Below are positions 7,928 through 16,617 of a DNA stretch of 64,000 nt, one piece after another. Within the stretch, counting starts at the first letter, position 1; each line of letters begins with the position of its first letter. Source of the stretch: Zavarzinia marina. Its GTDB lineage: Bacteria; Pseudomonadota; Alphaproteobacteria; Zavarziniales; Zavarziniaceae. The stretch is taken from positions 124,001 through 188,000 of the forward strand of contig NZ_JAKGSB010000001.1 in assembly GCF_021568905.1 (NCBI RefSeq). Direction: 5' to 3'. The position numbers and the translations under genes are program-made. A model generated the notes under the pieces. The model had not been told where the DNA came from. It worked only from the letters and a program-made list of their open reading frames with translations, and made no database searches.

Positions 7928-8914
7928 ATGTCTCGTCTTTTGCGCGCCGTCCTCGTCCTCCTCGTGATCGGAGCCCTGGGGGCGGGCGGCTATTGGTATT
8001 GGCACCAGCGCCAGGCCGGCGTCCTGCCTGACGGAATCGCCGGCGCCAACGGCCGTCTCGAAGCCGATCAGGTCGACGTTTCGACCAAGATGGCGGGCCG
8101 CGTGGTCGAGATTCTGGTGCATGAGGGCGATTTCGTCTCGGCCGGGGAAACCGTCGCCCGCATGGACCGGGCGGAGATCGATGCCCAGGTCGCGGGCGCC
8201 CGCGCCCAAGTGACGCAGGCCGAAAAGGCCGTCGCCTCGGCGGAGGCGTCGGTCGCCCAGGCCGAGAGCCAGAAGGCGCTCGCCAAGCAGGAATACGACA
8301 GGGCGGAAGCCCTGCACCGGCGCGGCTTCCAGTCGGTCGAAGTGCTGGATCAGCGCCGCGCCCAGCTGGCGGCGGCGGATGCCGCTCTGGCGGCTGCCGA
8401 GGCCAATGTCGCCCAGGCGGAAGCCGCGATCGACACCGCCAAGGCGTCCCTCGACCGTCTGCTGACCCTGGCCGCCGATACCGAGCTGAAGGCGCCGCGC
8501 GCCGGCCGCGTCCAATACCGTCTGGCGGAGCCGGGCGAGGTGCTGGCGGCGGGTGCCCGTGTGGTCACCCTGCTCGACGTCGGCGCGGTCTATATGACGA
8601 TCTATCTGCCGGCGTCGGAGGTCGGGCGCCTGGCGATCAGCAGCGAGGCGCGGCTGGTGCTCGACCCGGTGCCGGAATATGTGATTCCGGCCACCGTCTC
8701 CTTCGTCTCGGCCGATGCCCAGTTCACCCCCAACGCGGTCGAGACAAGGGACGAGCGCGACAAGCTGATGTTCAAGGTGAAGCTGCGCATCGCCCCCGAC
8801 CTCCTCGAAGCCTATCAGGCCCAGGTGAAGACCGGCGTGCGCGGCATGGGCTATGTCCGCTATGGCGCCGATGCCGAATGGCCCGACGACCTGGCGGTGA
8901 GGCTGCCCCGGTGA
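7928..8914 (+). CDS. HlyD-family membrane fusion protein (YhiI-like)
   Basis: The 328-residue protein starts with one N-terminal membrane segment (about residues 5-24). It continues with a lipoyl/barrel half, an Ala- and Glu-rich coiled-coil hairpin (about residues 80-175) and a returning lipoyl half (LKAPRAGRVQYRLAEPGEVL). This is the standard adaptor architecture, spanning the periplasm between an inner-membrane pump and an outer-membrane channel. Its last 4 bases overlap the GTG start of the ABC ATPase gene. The order adaptor, double-ATPase/permease fusion, ABC-2 permease matches E. coli yhiI-rbbA-yhhJ. The substrate is unknown. Confidence 0.92.
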   Translation: MSRLLRAVLVLLVIGALGAGGYWYWHQRQAGVLPDGIAGANGRLEADQVDVSTKMAGRVVEILVHEGDFVSAGETVARMDRAEIDAQVAGARAQVTQAEKAVASAEASVAQAESQKALAKQEYDRAEALHRRGFQSVEVLDQRRAQLAAADAALAAAEANVAQAEAAIDTAKASLDRLLTLAADTELKAPRAGRVQYRLAEPGEVLAAGARVVTLLDVGAVYMTIYLPASEVGRLAISSEARLVLDPVPEYVIPATVSFVSADAQFTPNAVETRDERDKLMFKVKLRIAPDLLEAYQAQVKTGVRGMGYVRYGADAEWPDDLAVRLPR

Positions 8915-11637
8915 CCGAGCCCGTCGCCGTCCTCGAAGGGGTCGGCCATCGCTACGGCAGGACGGATGCGCTGGCGGATGTCGCCATCGCCATTCCCGGC
9001 GGCTGCATGGCGGGGCTGATCGGGCCGGACGGCGTCGGCAAGTCGACCTTGCTGGCGCTGGTCGCCGGCGTCCGGCGCATCCAGTCCGGATCGGTCACCG
9101 TGCTCGGCGGCGACATGGCGCGGCGCGGCCATCGCCGCCGTTCCCTGCCGCGCATCGCCTATATGCCCCAGGGCCTGGGCCGCAATCTCTATCCCAGCCT
9201 GTCGATCCACGAGAACCTGGATTTCTTCGCCCGCCTGTTCGGCCAGCCGGCGCCGGAACGCCGTGCGCGCATCGCCGAACTGGTGGCGGCCACGGGGCTG
9301 GCCCCCTTCGTCGATCGGCCGGCGGGCAAGCTGTCCGGCGGCATGAAGCAGAAGCTCTCGCTCTGCTGCGCCCTGATCCATGATCCCGACCTGCTGATCC
9401 TCGACGAGCCGACGACCGGCGTCGATCCCCTGTCGCGGCGCCAGTTCTGGGACCTGATCGACCGCATCCGCCATCGCCGTCCGGGCATGAGCACCCTGGT
9501 CGCCACCGCCTATATGGAGGAGGCGGAGCGCTTCGACTGGATCGCCGCCATGGACGACGGCCGCGTGCTCGATCACGGCCGCCCGGCCGACCTGCTGGCG
9601 CGGACCGGCGCCGCCAATCTGGAACAGGCCTTCATCCGCCTGCTGCCGGCGGAGAAATCGGACGGGGCCGGCGTCACCGTGCCGCCCAGGCCCGAGGACG
9701 GCGGCGAGATCGCCATCGAGGCCGAGGGCCTGACCTGCCGTTTCGGCGATTTCACGGCCGTCGATCACGTCTCCTTCCGGATCGAGCGGGGCGAGATCTT
9801 CGGCTTCCTCGGCTCCAACGGCTGCGGCAAGACCACCACCATGAAGATGCTGACCGGCCTTCTCGCCCCGACCGAGGGGGAGGCGAAGCTGTTCGGCCAG
9901 ACCCTCGACGCCGGCGACATGACGACGCGGCGGCGCGTCGGCTATATGTCCCAGTCCTTCTCGCTCTACGGCGAGCTGACGGTGCGCCAGAACCTCGAAC
10001 TCCACGCCCAGCTCTTTCACCTCGGCCGGGACGAGGGCAAGGCGGCAATCGCCCGGGTCATGGCCGACTTCGAGCTGGACCATGTGGCCGACAGCCTGCC
10101 GGACGACCTGCCGCTCGGCATCCGCCAGCGCCTGCAACTGGCGGCGGCGGTGCTGCACGGACCCGACATGCTGATCCTGGACGAGCCGACCTCCGGCGTC
10201 GATCCGGTGGCGCGCGACCAGTTCTGGCGCTTCCTGGTCGATCTCGCGCGCAACCGGGGCGTGACCATCTTCATCTCGACCCATTTCATGAACGAGGCGG
10301 AACGCTGCGACCGCATCTCGCTGATGCATGCGGGCAAGGTGCTGGCGGTCGGCAAGCCGGCCGAGCTTGCCGCCGCCAAGGGCGCCGCCCGGCTGGAGGA
10401 AGCCTTCATCGCCTATCTCGAGGCGGTGGCGGAGGCCGACACGGCCGAGGCGCCGGAGGCCCCCGCCGTCGACGGCGCGGGGCGCACGGGCGGGCGCGTC
10501 TTCTCCCGCCGGCGCTGGTGGGCCTATGCCCGGCGCGAGGCGATGGAGATCCTGCGCGATCCGATCCGTCTCGCCTTCGCGCTGCTGGCGCCCGTCCTTC
10601 TCATGGTCACCTTCGGCTACGGCATTTCCTTCGACGTCGACGATCTGCCCTATGCCGTCTACGACCAGGACCGGAGCCGCGAGAGCCGCGCCGTCCTCGA
10701 AGCCTTCGAGGGCAGCCAGTCCTTCGAATTCCAGCGCGCCCTGCAACGCCCGGGCGAGGTCGATGCGGGGCTTCGCGACGGCAGCCTGAAATTCGTCGTG
10801 GAGATCCCGCCCGGCTTCGGCCGCGACCTTCTGGACGGGCGCCGCCCCGAAGTCGCGGTCTGGATCGACGGCGCCATGCCGTTCCGGGCGGAGACGACGC
10901 GGTCCTACGTCAAGGCCGCGCTGGCCCAGCGCTTCGCAGAGATCGCCGCCGAGCAATCTGGAATGGAACAGGGCGGCACGCTTCAGGGCGATGCCTTCGG
11001 CGTGGTCAGCCGCTTTCGCTACAATCAATCGTTCAAGAGCGCGCCGGCCATCGTGCCCGGCGTCGTCATGCTGATGCTGGTGCTGATCCCGGCGATGATG
11101 ACCGCGGTCGGCGTCGTCCGCGAGAAGGAGACCGGCTCCATCGCCAATTTCCGCTCGACCCCGGTCACGCGCTTCGAATTCCTGACCGGCAAGCAGGCGC
11201 CCTATGTCGCCATCGCGGTCTGTTCCTTCGCCATGATGGTGCTGCTCGCGATCTTCGTCTTCGAGGTGCCGGTGAAGGGCTCGCTGCCGGCGCTGGCGGC
11301 CGGCACCTTCGCCTATCTCTGCGCGACCACCGGCTTCGGCCTCGTGATCTCGTCCTTCACCAGGTCGCAGCTCGCGGCGATCTTCGCCACCGCCATCGTC
11401 TCGGTCATTCCGGCGGTGAATTTCTCCGGGCTCATGGTGCCGGTCTCATCGCTTTCCGGCGGCGGGCGCATCTTCGGGCTGACCTTTCCCGCCGGCTGGT
11501 ATCAGCAGATCAGCGTCGGCACCTTCACCAAGTCGCTGGGTTTCGCCGAGCTTTGGCATAACCATGTGATGCTCTGCGTCTTCGTCGTGGTGTTCATCCT
11601 TCTCGCCATGCTGGCCCTCGACAAGCAGGAGAAGTAG
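8911..11637 (+). CDS. rbbA: RbbA-like fusion: two ABC ATPase domains plus ABC-2 permease
   Basis: From the GTG at 8911, overlapping the adaptor stop as GTGA, the protein has 908 residues. The first ATPase domain has Walker A GPDGVGKS near residue 38, signature LSGGMKQ near 140 and Walker B ILDEPTTGVDP. The second has GSNGCGKTT near residue 301, a degenerate signature LPLGIRQ and ILDEPTSGVDP. From about residue 535 an ABC-2 membrane domain follows, with a large extracytoplasmic loop and about six helices. This layout is that of E. coli RbbA/YhiH, named ribosome-associated ATPase but also an ABC exporter component. An export role with its neighbours is the simpler reading. Confidence 0.92.
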   Translation: MTEPVAVLEGVGHRYGRTDALADVAIAIPGGCMAGLIGPDGVGKSTLLALVAGVRRIQSGSVTVLGGDMARRGHRRRSLPRIAYMPQGLGRNLYPSLSIHENLDFFARLFGQPAPERRARIAELVAATGLAPFVDRPAGKLSGGMKQKLSLCCALIHDPDLLILDEPTTGVDPLSRRQFWDLIDRIRHRRPGMSTLVATAYMEEAERFDWIAAMDDGRVLDHGRPADLLARTGAANLEQAFIRLLPAEKSDGAGVTVPPRPEDGGEIAIEAEGLTCRFGDFTAVDHVSFRIERGEIFGFLGSNGCGKTTTMKMLTGLLAPTEGEAKLFGQTLDAGDMTTRRRVGYMSQSFSLYGELTVRQNLELHAQLFHLGRDEGKAAIARVMADFELDHVADSLPDDLPLGIRQRLQLAAAVLHGPDMLILDEPTSGVDPVARDQFWRFLVDLARNRGVTIFISTHFMNEAERCDRISLMHAGKVLAVGKPAELAAAKGAARLEEAFIAYLEAVAEADTAEAPEAPAVDGAGRTGGRVFSRRRWWAYARREAMEILRDPIRLAFALLAPVLLMVTFGYGISFDVDDLPYAVYDQDRSRESRAVLEAFEGSQSFEFQRALQRPGEVDAGLRDGSLKFVVEIPPGFGRDLLDGRRPEVAVWIDGAMPFRAETTRSYVKAALAQRFAEIAAEQSGMEQGGTLQGDAFGVVSRFRYNQSFKSAPAIVPGVVMLMLVLIPAMMTAVGVVREKETGSIANFRSTPVTRFEFLTGKQAPYVAIAVCSFAMMVLLAIFVFEVPVKGSLPALAAGTFAYLCATTGFGLVISSFTRSQLAAIFATAIVSVIPAVNFSGLMVPVSSLSGGGRIFGLTFPAGWYQQISVGTFTKSLGFAELWHNHVMLCVFVVVFILLAMLALDKQEK

Positions 11638-12768
11638 ATGAGGGCGAGGCTCGCGACCATCTTTCGCCTCGGCATCAAGGAACTGCGCTCGCTGCGGGCC
11701 GATCCGGTGATGCTGTTCCTGGTGCTCTACACCTTCACCATCGCCATCTATACGGTGGCGACCGGCTCGCGCTTCGACGTCCATGACGCCGCCGTCGCCG
11801 TCGTCGACGAGGACCGCTCGGCACTGTCGCGCGCCATCGCCGACGCCATCCGCCCGCCCCAGTTCAAGCCGCCGGTCGAGATCGCGGCCCATGAGATCGA
11901 CGAGGCGATGGACAATGGCCGCTACGTCTTCGTCATCGACATCCCGCCGCGCTTCGAGGCCGACGTGCTGGCGGGCCGGCGTCCGGACCTTCAGATCAAC
12001 GTCGATGCGACGGCGATGACCCAGGCCGGCAACGGCCTCGCCTATCTGCGCGGCGTGCTGTCCGACACGGTGGGCGATCGCCTGCGCCGCGACGGCCCGG
12101 CGCCCGACGATGCGGTCACGGTGATCACCAGGGCGCGCTTCAACCCCAACCTCGCGTCCGAATGGTTCACGCCGGTGATGCAGGTGATCAACAATATCAC
12201 CATCCTGACCGTCATCCTGACCGGCGCCGCCTTCATCCGCGAGCGCGAGCACGGCACCATCGAACATCTGCTGGTGATGCCGGTGCGCCCGATCGACATC
12301 ATGCTGTCCAAGATCTGGGCCAACGGCATGGTGATCGTGATCGCCTCGGTCCTGTCGCTGCTGATCGTGGTGCAGGGCGTGCTCGAGGTGCCGCTGGCCG
12401 GCTCCCTGTTGCTCTTCATCGCGACCACGATCCTCTATGAATTCGCCATCGCGACCATGGGGCTGCTGATCGCCACCTTCACCGCGTCGATGCCGCAGTT
12501 CGGCCTGCTGGCGCTGCCGATCCTGATCGTCATGAACCTGCTGTCCGGCAGTTCGACGCCGATGGAGAGCATGCCCGACTGGCTGAACTGGGGCATGCAG
12601 ATCTCGCCCTCGGTCCATTTCGTCGCCGCCGTCCAGGCGATCCTCTATCGCGGCGCCGGGCTCGACGTGGTCTGGAAACCGCTCGTCATCCTGGCGGCGA
12701 TCGGCGCCTTCTATTTCGCCGTTGCCGCCGCCCGCTTCCGGGCGACCCTGTCGACCCTGAGGGGCTGA
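11638..12768 (+). CDS. ABC-2 type permease (YhhJ-like)
   Basis: The ATG directly abuts the stop of the rbbA-like gene. The 376-residue protein has an N-terminal helix, an extracytoplasmic domain of about 140 residues (DVHDAAVAVVDEDRS onward) and a C-terminal bundle of about five helices with the ABC-2 motif FIREREHGTIEHLLVMPVRP. It should pair with the permease half of the preceding fusion protein to form the membrane channel of a tripartite exporter, with the HlyD-type protein as adaptor. The substrate is unknown. Confidence 0.93.
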   Translation: MRARLATIFRLGIKELRSLRADPVMLFLVLYTFTIAIYTVATGSRFDVHDAAVAVVDEDRSALSRAIADAIRPPQFKPPVEIAAHEIDEAMDNGRYVFVIDIPPRFEADVLAGRRPDLQINVDATAMTQAGNGLAYLRGVLSDTVGDRLRRDGPAPDDAVTVITRARFNPNLASEWFTPVMQVINNITILTVILTGAAFIREREHGTIEHLLVMPVRPIDIMLSKIWANGMVIVIASVLSLLIVVQGVLEVPLAGSLLLFIATTILYEFAIATMGLLIATFTASMPQFGLLALPILIVMNLLSGSSTPMESMPDWLNWGMQISPSVHFVAAVQAILYRGAGLDVVWKPLVILAAIGAFYFAVAAARFRATLSTLRG

Positions 12769-12864
12769 TGCCGAAGAAAGCCGACAGGTGCCATTTCCGG
12801 GGGCGACGGGCGGAGGAAAGCGATCGCTGATATCTTTGATGCGAGACACCGCGGCGAGACGACG

Positions 12865-13083
12865 ATGAAACCCATTTGGATTGCGGCCTTCTGCCTGAGC
12901 GGCCTCGTTGCGGCGGCATTTGCCCTGCTCGCGTACGTGGCTTTTTCCGACGCTCTTTATCGGTGCCCAGGCATGCAGTGCAGCGACGCGATCAATTCTG
13001 GAGCGATCTTCGTTTTTTTGTCCTTGGTCGGCCTGATTGTTGCCGTCGTCAGTTACCGCTCCCTCTCGAAAATGAGAGGTTAG
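12865..13083 (+). CDS. Small two-helix membrane protein, unknown
   Basis: This 72-residue frame encodes two hydrophobic segments (about residues 5-28 and 46-65) separated by a loop with two Cys (YRCPGMQCSD), suggesting a possible disulfide outside the membrane. The C-terminus is basic (SYRSLSKMRG), so both ends probably face the cytoplasm. The ribosome site is weak (GGCGAGACGACG). It sits alone after the exporter operon, just before an extragenic repeat. No family is recognised; the hydrophobic pattern and clean fit to the gap argue that it is real. Confidence 0.55.
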   Translation: MKPIWIAAFCLSGLVAAAFALLAYVAFSDALYRCPGMQCSDAINSGAIFVFLSLVGLIVAVVSYRSLSKMRG

Positions 13084-13109
13084 CCACCGTCAGCTTCATC
13101 CAGGCAAAG

Positions 13110-13177
13110 GGCCGGGATCTTTCGACGATGACGGCGCCTCTTCCGGATGAAGGTCCCGGCCTTCGCCGGGATGACGC
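13110..13177. repeat. Extragenic palindromic repeat, copy 1
   Basis: This 68-bp unit begins GGCCGGGATCTT and ends with CCCGGC-CTTC-GCCGGG (13155-13170) and ATGACGC. A related unit lies at 32708-32786, also between genes. Both have inward GGCCGGGATC and outward GGCCTTCGCCGGG arms around a CTCTTCCG core, so this is a dispersed REP/BIME-like family. The right arm can fold as a 6-bp hairpin. Confidence 0.75.
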
Positions 13178-13197
13178 GGGGGGAAAGAGAAGGGAGA

Positions 13198-14400
13198 TCA
13201 GGCGAGAACGGCGGCGCGGGCCTGTTCGCGGCGTTGGGACAGGTGGTGCCAGGTCGCGGGGATGCCGAGGCTGGCCCAGGCGGCGACCACCAGCGCGCTC
13301 TTGGTCCATTCGTCGAACGGGCCCCAATACCATTGCAGCGCGACGACGGCATAGGCGACGAGCACGTGGAAGGCGTAGACCTGCAGCGAATGTTTGCCGA
13401 GGAAGGCGAAGAAGGGGAAGGCGAAGAAACGGCGCAGTCCGCTGCCCGCCATGGCCAGGACGCGCGGCACTTCGCGCGTGTCGGCATTGGCGATCAGATA
13501 GCCGACGCCATAGCCGAGCGCGGCGAAGTTCAGGACATAGACGAGGCTCAGATCCTCGCGCCGGAGCAGGCGATAGAAGCGATCGGCCAGATCGCCTTCG
13601 AGACCGATGCCATGGGCGATGCGGATGCCGGCGAAGACGGCGGCGAAGCCGAGCGCGATCAGGGCGAGGCCGAGGCGCTCGCGCCCGAAGATCCGCTGGA
13701 GGTCGAGACGGCCGGACTGGAAGGCGGCACCGGTCACGGCCCCGGTGACGAACAGCAGCTGCCAGCCGAGCGGATTGAAATAGGAGCGCAGCGCGGCGCC
13801 GGAATCGACCGACTGCACCGCGGCCTCCAGCCCCGCCACCACGGGCAGATGCAGGCCGACCTGTGCCGCCATCCACAGCGCCAGGCTGCCGGCGACGATG
13901 GTCGGGCCATGGCCGGCCGCGGTCCAACGCACGATGAAGGGCGCCGCGATCAGATAGATCATGTATTGCGGCAGGATATCGAGATAGGCGGGCTGATAGA
14001 GCAGGGCGGCGGCGATCCCCAGATGGTCCAGCGGCGCCGTGCCCAGAAGGCCGAGCTGCCAGCCCCAGATGCGGTCGCCGTCCGGCAGCACCAGGGCGGC
14101 GAGGATCACGGCGGCCAGGGTCAGCAGCAGCAGGCGATAGAGTTCGCCGACCCGCGTCCAGGCCTTGCTGGTCAGGGCCGCCGGCCCCTTGCGATCGAGG
14201 ATCCGGCAATAGGTGAGACCGACCACGAGACCCGACAGGAAGACGAAGCCCTGGGCATCCTCGACGAAGGCGAGTTCGCCGTGATGCAGGTGCAGCATCA
14301 TGGCGCCGCCCTGGAAGATCAGGTGGCTCGACATCATCATCACGAGGAAATAGCCCCGCAATCCGTCGATGACGGCGATTCTCTTGGCAGTGGCGGCCAT
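13198..14400 (-). CDS. OpgC-type integral membrane protein
   Basis: The protein (400 residues from ATG 14400) has about ten hydrophobic segments and opens with IAVIDGLRGYFLVMMMSSH, the start typical of OpgC and acyltransferase-3-like membrane proteins. OpgC succinylates osmoregulated periplasmic glucans in enterobacteria; in Alphaproteobacteria many OpgC-domain proteins have no known substrate. In-frame TTG and GTG codons 9-10 codons upstream are possible alternative starts. It lies 63 bp downstream of bufC on the same strand, with no clear terminator between, so it could be transcribed with the bufferin genes. Confidence 0.8.
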   Translation of the reverse strand: MAATAKRIAVIDGLRGYFLVMMMSSHLIFQGGAMMLHLHHGELAFVEDAQGFVFLSGLVVGLTYCRILDRKGPAALTSKAWTRVGELYRLLLLTLAAVILAALVLPDGDRIWGWQLGLLGTAPLDHLGIAAALLYQPAYLDILPQYMIYLIAAPFIVRWTAAGHGPTIVAGSLALWMAAQVGLHLPVVAGLEAAVQSVDSGAALRSYFNPLGWQLLFVTGAVTGAAFQSGRLDLQRIFGRERLGLALIALGFAAVFAGIRIAHGIGLEGDLADRFYRLLRREDLSLVYVLNFAALGYGVGYLIANADTREVPRVLAMAGSGLRRFFAFPFFAFLGKHSLQVYAFHVLVAYAVVALQWYWGPFDEWTKSALVVAAWASLGIPATWHHLSQRREQARAAVLA

Positions 14401-14463
14401 GTCGGCGCTCGCGCTCCAAATTGTCACCAACCTGAAACGCGGGCCGGGGCCGCCGGTTCCCGA

Positions 14464-15237
14464 CTATTTTGCGGGGGCGGCGTCTTCGTGGGGCAGGCGA
14501 AGCGCCCCGACGATCCCCGAAAGACACCAGCCCGCCAGCAGTTCGATCGCCGCTTGCGGTTCGAGCGCGCTGGCGCCGACCGCCGCGCCGAAGCCGGTGG
14601 CGTTCCCAAGCGCATCAAGCAGGGCGGCTTCCGCCGCCGTCGCCACCCGATAGCGGACGTCGAGGTCGAAGCGCCAGACCAGCAGGCGGACGGGAGCTTC
14701 GAGGGTGGGCGCCGCCGGGGCCTGGCCGGCCTGATGGGCGGCCCAGCCGTCCTGCACCGCATGTTCGACCGCGACCATGGAAAAGCCCGGCTGGAAGACG
14801 GGCACCAGGCCCTCCCATTGCCCGGGCGTCAGGGCGGCCAGTGTCTCCATCGCCACCGTGCCGCCGGGGGCGGCGTCGAAGGCAAGGCCCAGCGCCCATT
14901 CGAAACCGGCCATGTCGGCGCCGGCGAGCGCACCCTGGTCGCGCAGGTCGCCGGCCAGATGACGGCCGAGCCAGCGGATCGACGGCGTTCGCGACGGGTG
15001 CCGCGCGACATAGCCGCGCGCCGCCGCCGCGAATTCGGCGCTGCCCATCAGCGCCAGGGTGACGGGGAAATCGGCCGCCAGCACGTCGACCAGCCGGCCG
15101 CCATAGGCATGGCGATAGACGCCGGCCATGGTCGGGCGGGGCGCGCGGGCGGCATCGTCGATCATCTCTTCGATCACCGGGGCGCCGCCCAGCAGGTCGG
15201 CGGCGAAACGGCGTTGAAGCTCGCGCAACCCGCTCAT
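14464..15237 (-). CDS. bufC: BufC/HvfC-like partner of the MNIO enzyme (DUF2063)
   Basis: The 257-residue protein matches the DUF2063 'putative DNA-binding' family by its N-terminus (LRELQRRFAADLLGG... YRHAYGGRLVDVLAADFP) and its C-terminal half. Members are now understood as partner subunits (HvfC, BufC, MbnC-like) that present the precursor peptide to an MNIO (DUF692) enzyme. Its ATG at 15237 overlaps the bufB stop by 4 bp, so the two are translated together. There is no sign of a true DNA-binding domain; the family name is a historical misnomer. The identification rests on family recognition plus the bufA-bufB-bufC order. Confidence 0.88.
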   Translation of the reverse strand: MSGLRELQRRFAADLLGGAPVIEEMIDDAARAPRPTMAGVYRHAYGGRLVDVLAADFPVTLALMGSAEFAAAARGYVARHPSRTPSIRWLGRHLAGDLRDQGALAGADMAGFEWALGLAFDAAPGGTVAMETLAALTPGQWEGLVPVFQPGFSMVAVEHAVQDGWAAHQAGQAPAAPTLEAPVRLLVWRFDLDVRYRVATAAEAALLDALGNATGFGAAVGASALEPQAAIELLAGWCLSGIVGALRLPHEDAAPAK

Positions 15238-16067
15238 TCGGCCGCCTCCGCCCGTGTCGCCAGGGCCGTCGCGGCATGGCGCCGGGCCACCGCCAGCTCG
15301 TCCAGCAGGTCCGCCAGGGGCGGGATATGGTCGTCGCGCTCGATCATGGTCGGCACCGCGCCGAAGCGGGCGATGGTCGCGGCATAGAGATCGAACACCT
15401 CGGCCGCGATCGGCGCGTCGTGGGTGTCGACGATGTAATCGCCCATGTGGCTGTGGCCGGCGAGATGGATCTGGCGGATGGCCGCCGCCGGCAGCGTGTC
15501 GATGAAATCGAGGGCGTCGAAACCATGGTTGAAGGCGCTGACATGGACGTTGTTCACGTCGAGCAGCAGCTCGCAGCCGCTTCTGGCCACGAGTTCGCGC
15601 AGGAACTGGGCTTCCGACAGGCCGGCATCGGCGAACCGGACGTAACTCGACACATTCTCGATCACCAGCGGGCGTTTCAGCCGGTCCTGGACCTGGCCGA
15701 TGCGACCGGCGACATGGGCCAGCACCGGGTCGGTATAGGGCAGGGGCAGCAGGTCGTGCAGATTGGTGCCGTCGATCCCGGTCCAGCACAGATGGTCCGA
15801 GATCCAGCCGGGCTCCACCCGACGCGCCAGCGCGACCAGATCGTCGAGATAGGCATCGTCCAGGGGATCGGTGCCGCCGATCGACAGCGAGACCCCATGC
15901 ATGACCATGGGATAGCGCGCGCGCAGCCGGTCGAGCCAGTCGAGCGGGCGGCCGCCGGCGACCATGTAATTCTCGGAAATGATCTCGAGCCAGTCGACGG
16001 CGACGCCGTCCCGGTCGAGGTCGCTGTAGTGATCGGTGCGCAGGCCGAGGCCGAAGCCGGAGATCAT
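15234..16067 (-). CDS. bufB: MNIO-family peptide-modifying enzyme BufB (DUF692)
   Basis: The 277-residue product is a TIM-barrel multinuclear non-haem iron oxidative enzyme (formerly DUF692). Ligand-bearing segments are in the expected order: EIISENYM, HGVSLSIGG, SDHLCW, VIENVSSY, LDVNNVHVSAFNHG and HLAGHSHMGDYIVDTHD. MNIO enzymes modify Cys in small precursor peptides; BufB converts bufferin Cys to thiooxazole rings that bind copper. The start at 16067 lies 58 bp after the bufA stop, and the end overlaps bufC by 4 bp. Substrate assignment to the adjacent Cys-rich peptide is inference from operon structure. Confidence 0.93.
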   Translation of the reverse strand: MISGFGLGLRTDHYSDLDRDGVAVDWLEIISENYMVAGGRPLDWLDRLRARYPMVMHGVSLSIGGTDPLDDAYLDDLVALARRVEPGWISDHLCWTGIDGTNLHDLLPLPYTDPVLAHVAGRIGQVQDRLKRPLVIENVSSYVRFADAGLSEAQFLRELVARSGCELLLDVNNVHVSAFNHGFDALDFIDTLPAAAIRQIHLAGHSHMGDYIVDTHDAPIAAEVFDLYAATIARFGAVPTMIERDDHIPPLADLLDELAVARRHAATALATRAEAAE

Positions 16068-16125
16068 GCCGTTCTCCCGAAGATGGCGGAGGCGGCGGGC
16101 GCCGCCCCCGTCATGACGGATGCGA

Positions 16126-16377
16126 TCAGCCGACGGTGCCGCCGGCCGTGGTGCAGGCCGCCTCGTCCGGGGTCACGATGAAACCCTGGCCCTTGCACTC
16201 GTTCAGGCCCTTGCAGGCGCTGCTGGCGGTCTTGCAGGCGCTCTGGCCCTTGCAGGCATTGACGCCCATGCAGTGCACGCCTTCCGACGCCGAAGCGGCG
16301 GTCGGGGCCAGCATCATGGCGCCGGCCGAGAAGAGAGTGGCAGCCGCCGCGGCGAGGGTGAAACCGGTCTTGCTCAT
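16126..16377 (-). CDS. bufA: Bufferin-type Cys-rich RiPP precursor
   Basis: The 83-residue precursor has a Sec signal peptide (about residues 1-30, ending ASA). The mature part of about 53 residues has six Cys at 36, 42, 48, 55, 61 and 75. The first five are in spaced repeats: HCMGVNACKG, SACKT, SACKG and NECKGQGF. This pattern is that of the small exported DUF2282/bufferin-like peptides encoded with DUF692 enzymes. After modification they act as periplasmic copper-buffering metallophores. The ribosome site CCAGGGGGACGAC precedes the ATG. It is the first gene of the bufABC unit. Which Cys are modified cannot be read from the sequence. Confidence 0.9.
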   Translation of the reverse strand: MSKTGFTLAAAAATLFSAGAMMLAPTAASASEGVHCMGVNACKGQSACKTASSACKGLNECKGQGFIVTPDEAACTTAGGTVG

Positions 16378-16448
16378 GTCGTCCCCCTGGAAAATCCAGT
16401 CTGTGGTTGGGTAGGGAAGCCGGCACAGCGCCGCCTTCGAAAGGGTAG

Positions 16449-16474
16449 TTCGAAGGCCCGGCGGCGGAAGTTAC
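16449..16474 (-). promoter_or_regulatory. SigF-type ECF promoter of bufABC
   Basis: Read on the minus strand, GTAACT (16474-16469), 16 bases and CGAA (16452-16449) match the GTAACC-N16-CGAA element described for the Caulobacter SigF regulon, which includes bufferin operons. It would place transcription start about 60-70 nt before the bufA ATG. No sigF or anti-sigma gene is in this window. Confidence 0.6.
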
Positions 16475-16617
16475 ACGAAATTTCAGCGGCGAATCCCGCA
16501 TGGCGATGCGTGGCCGTGGCCAGGCCGGAAAAATCGCGCGGGAACGAAATGCCCGTGAGCCGCGTTCCTGAACCGGATACCGGCACCCAGCGTCGTGCCG
16601 TCGAGAAGGAACAAGAG

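Noticed and set aside
14464-15237. BufC as a DNA-binding regulator
   Set aside because: The 'putative DNA-binding' label of this family is historical; no helix-turn-helix is evident and the gene is coupled to an MNIO enzyme.
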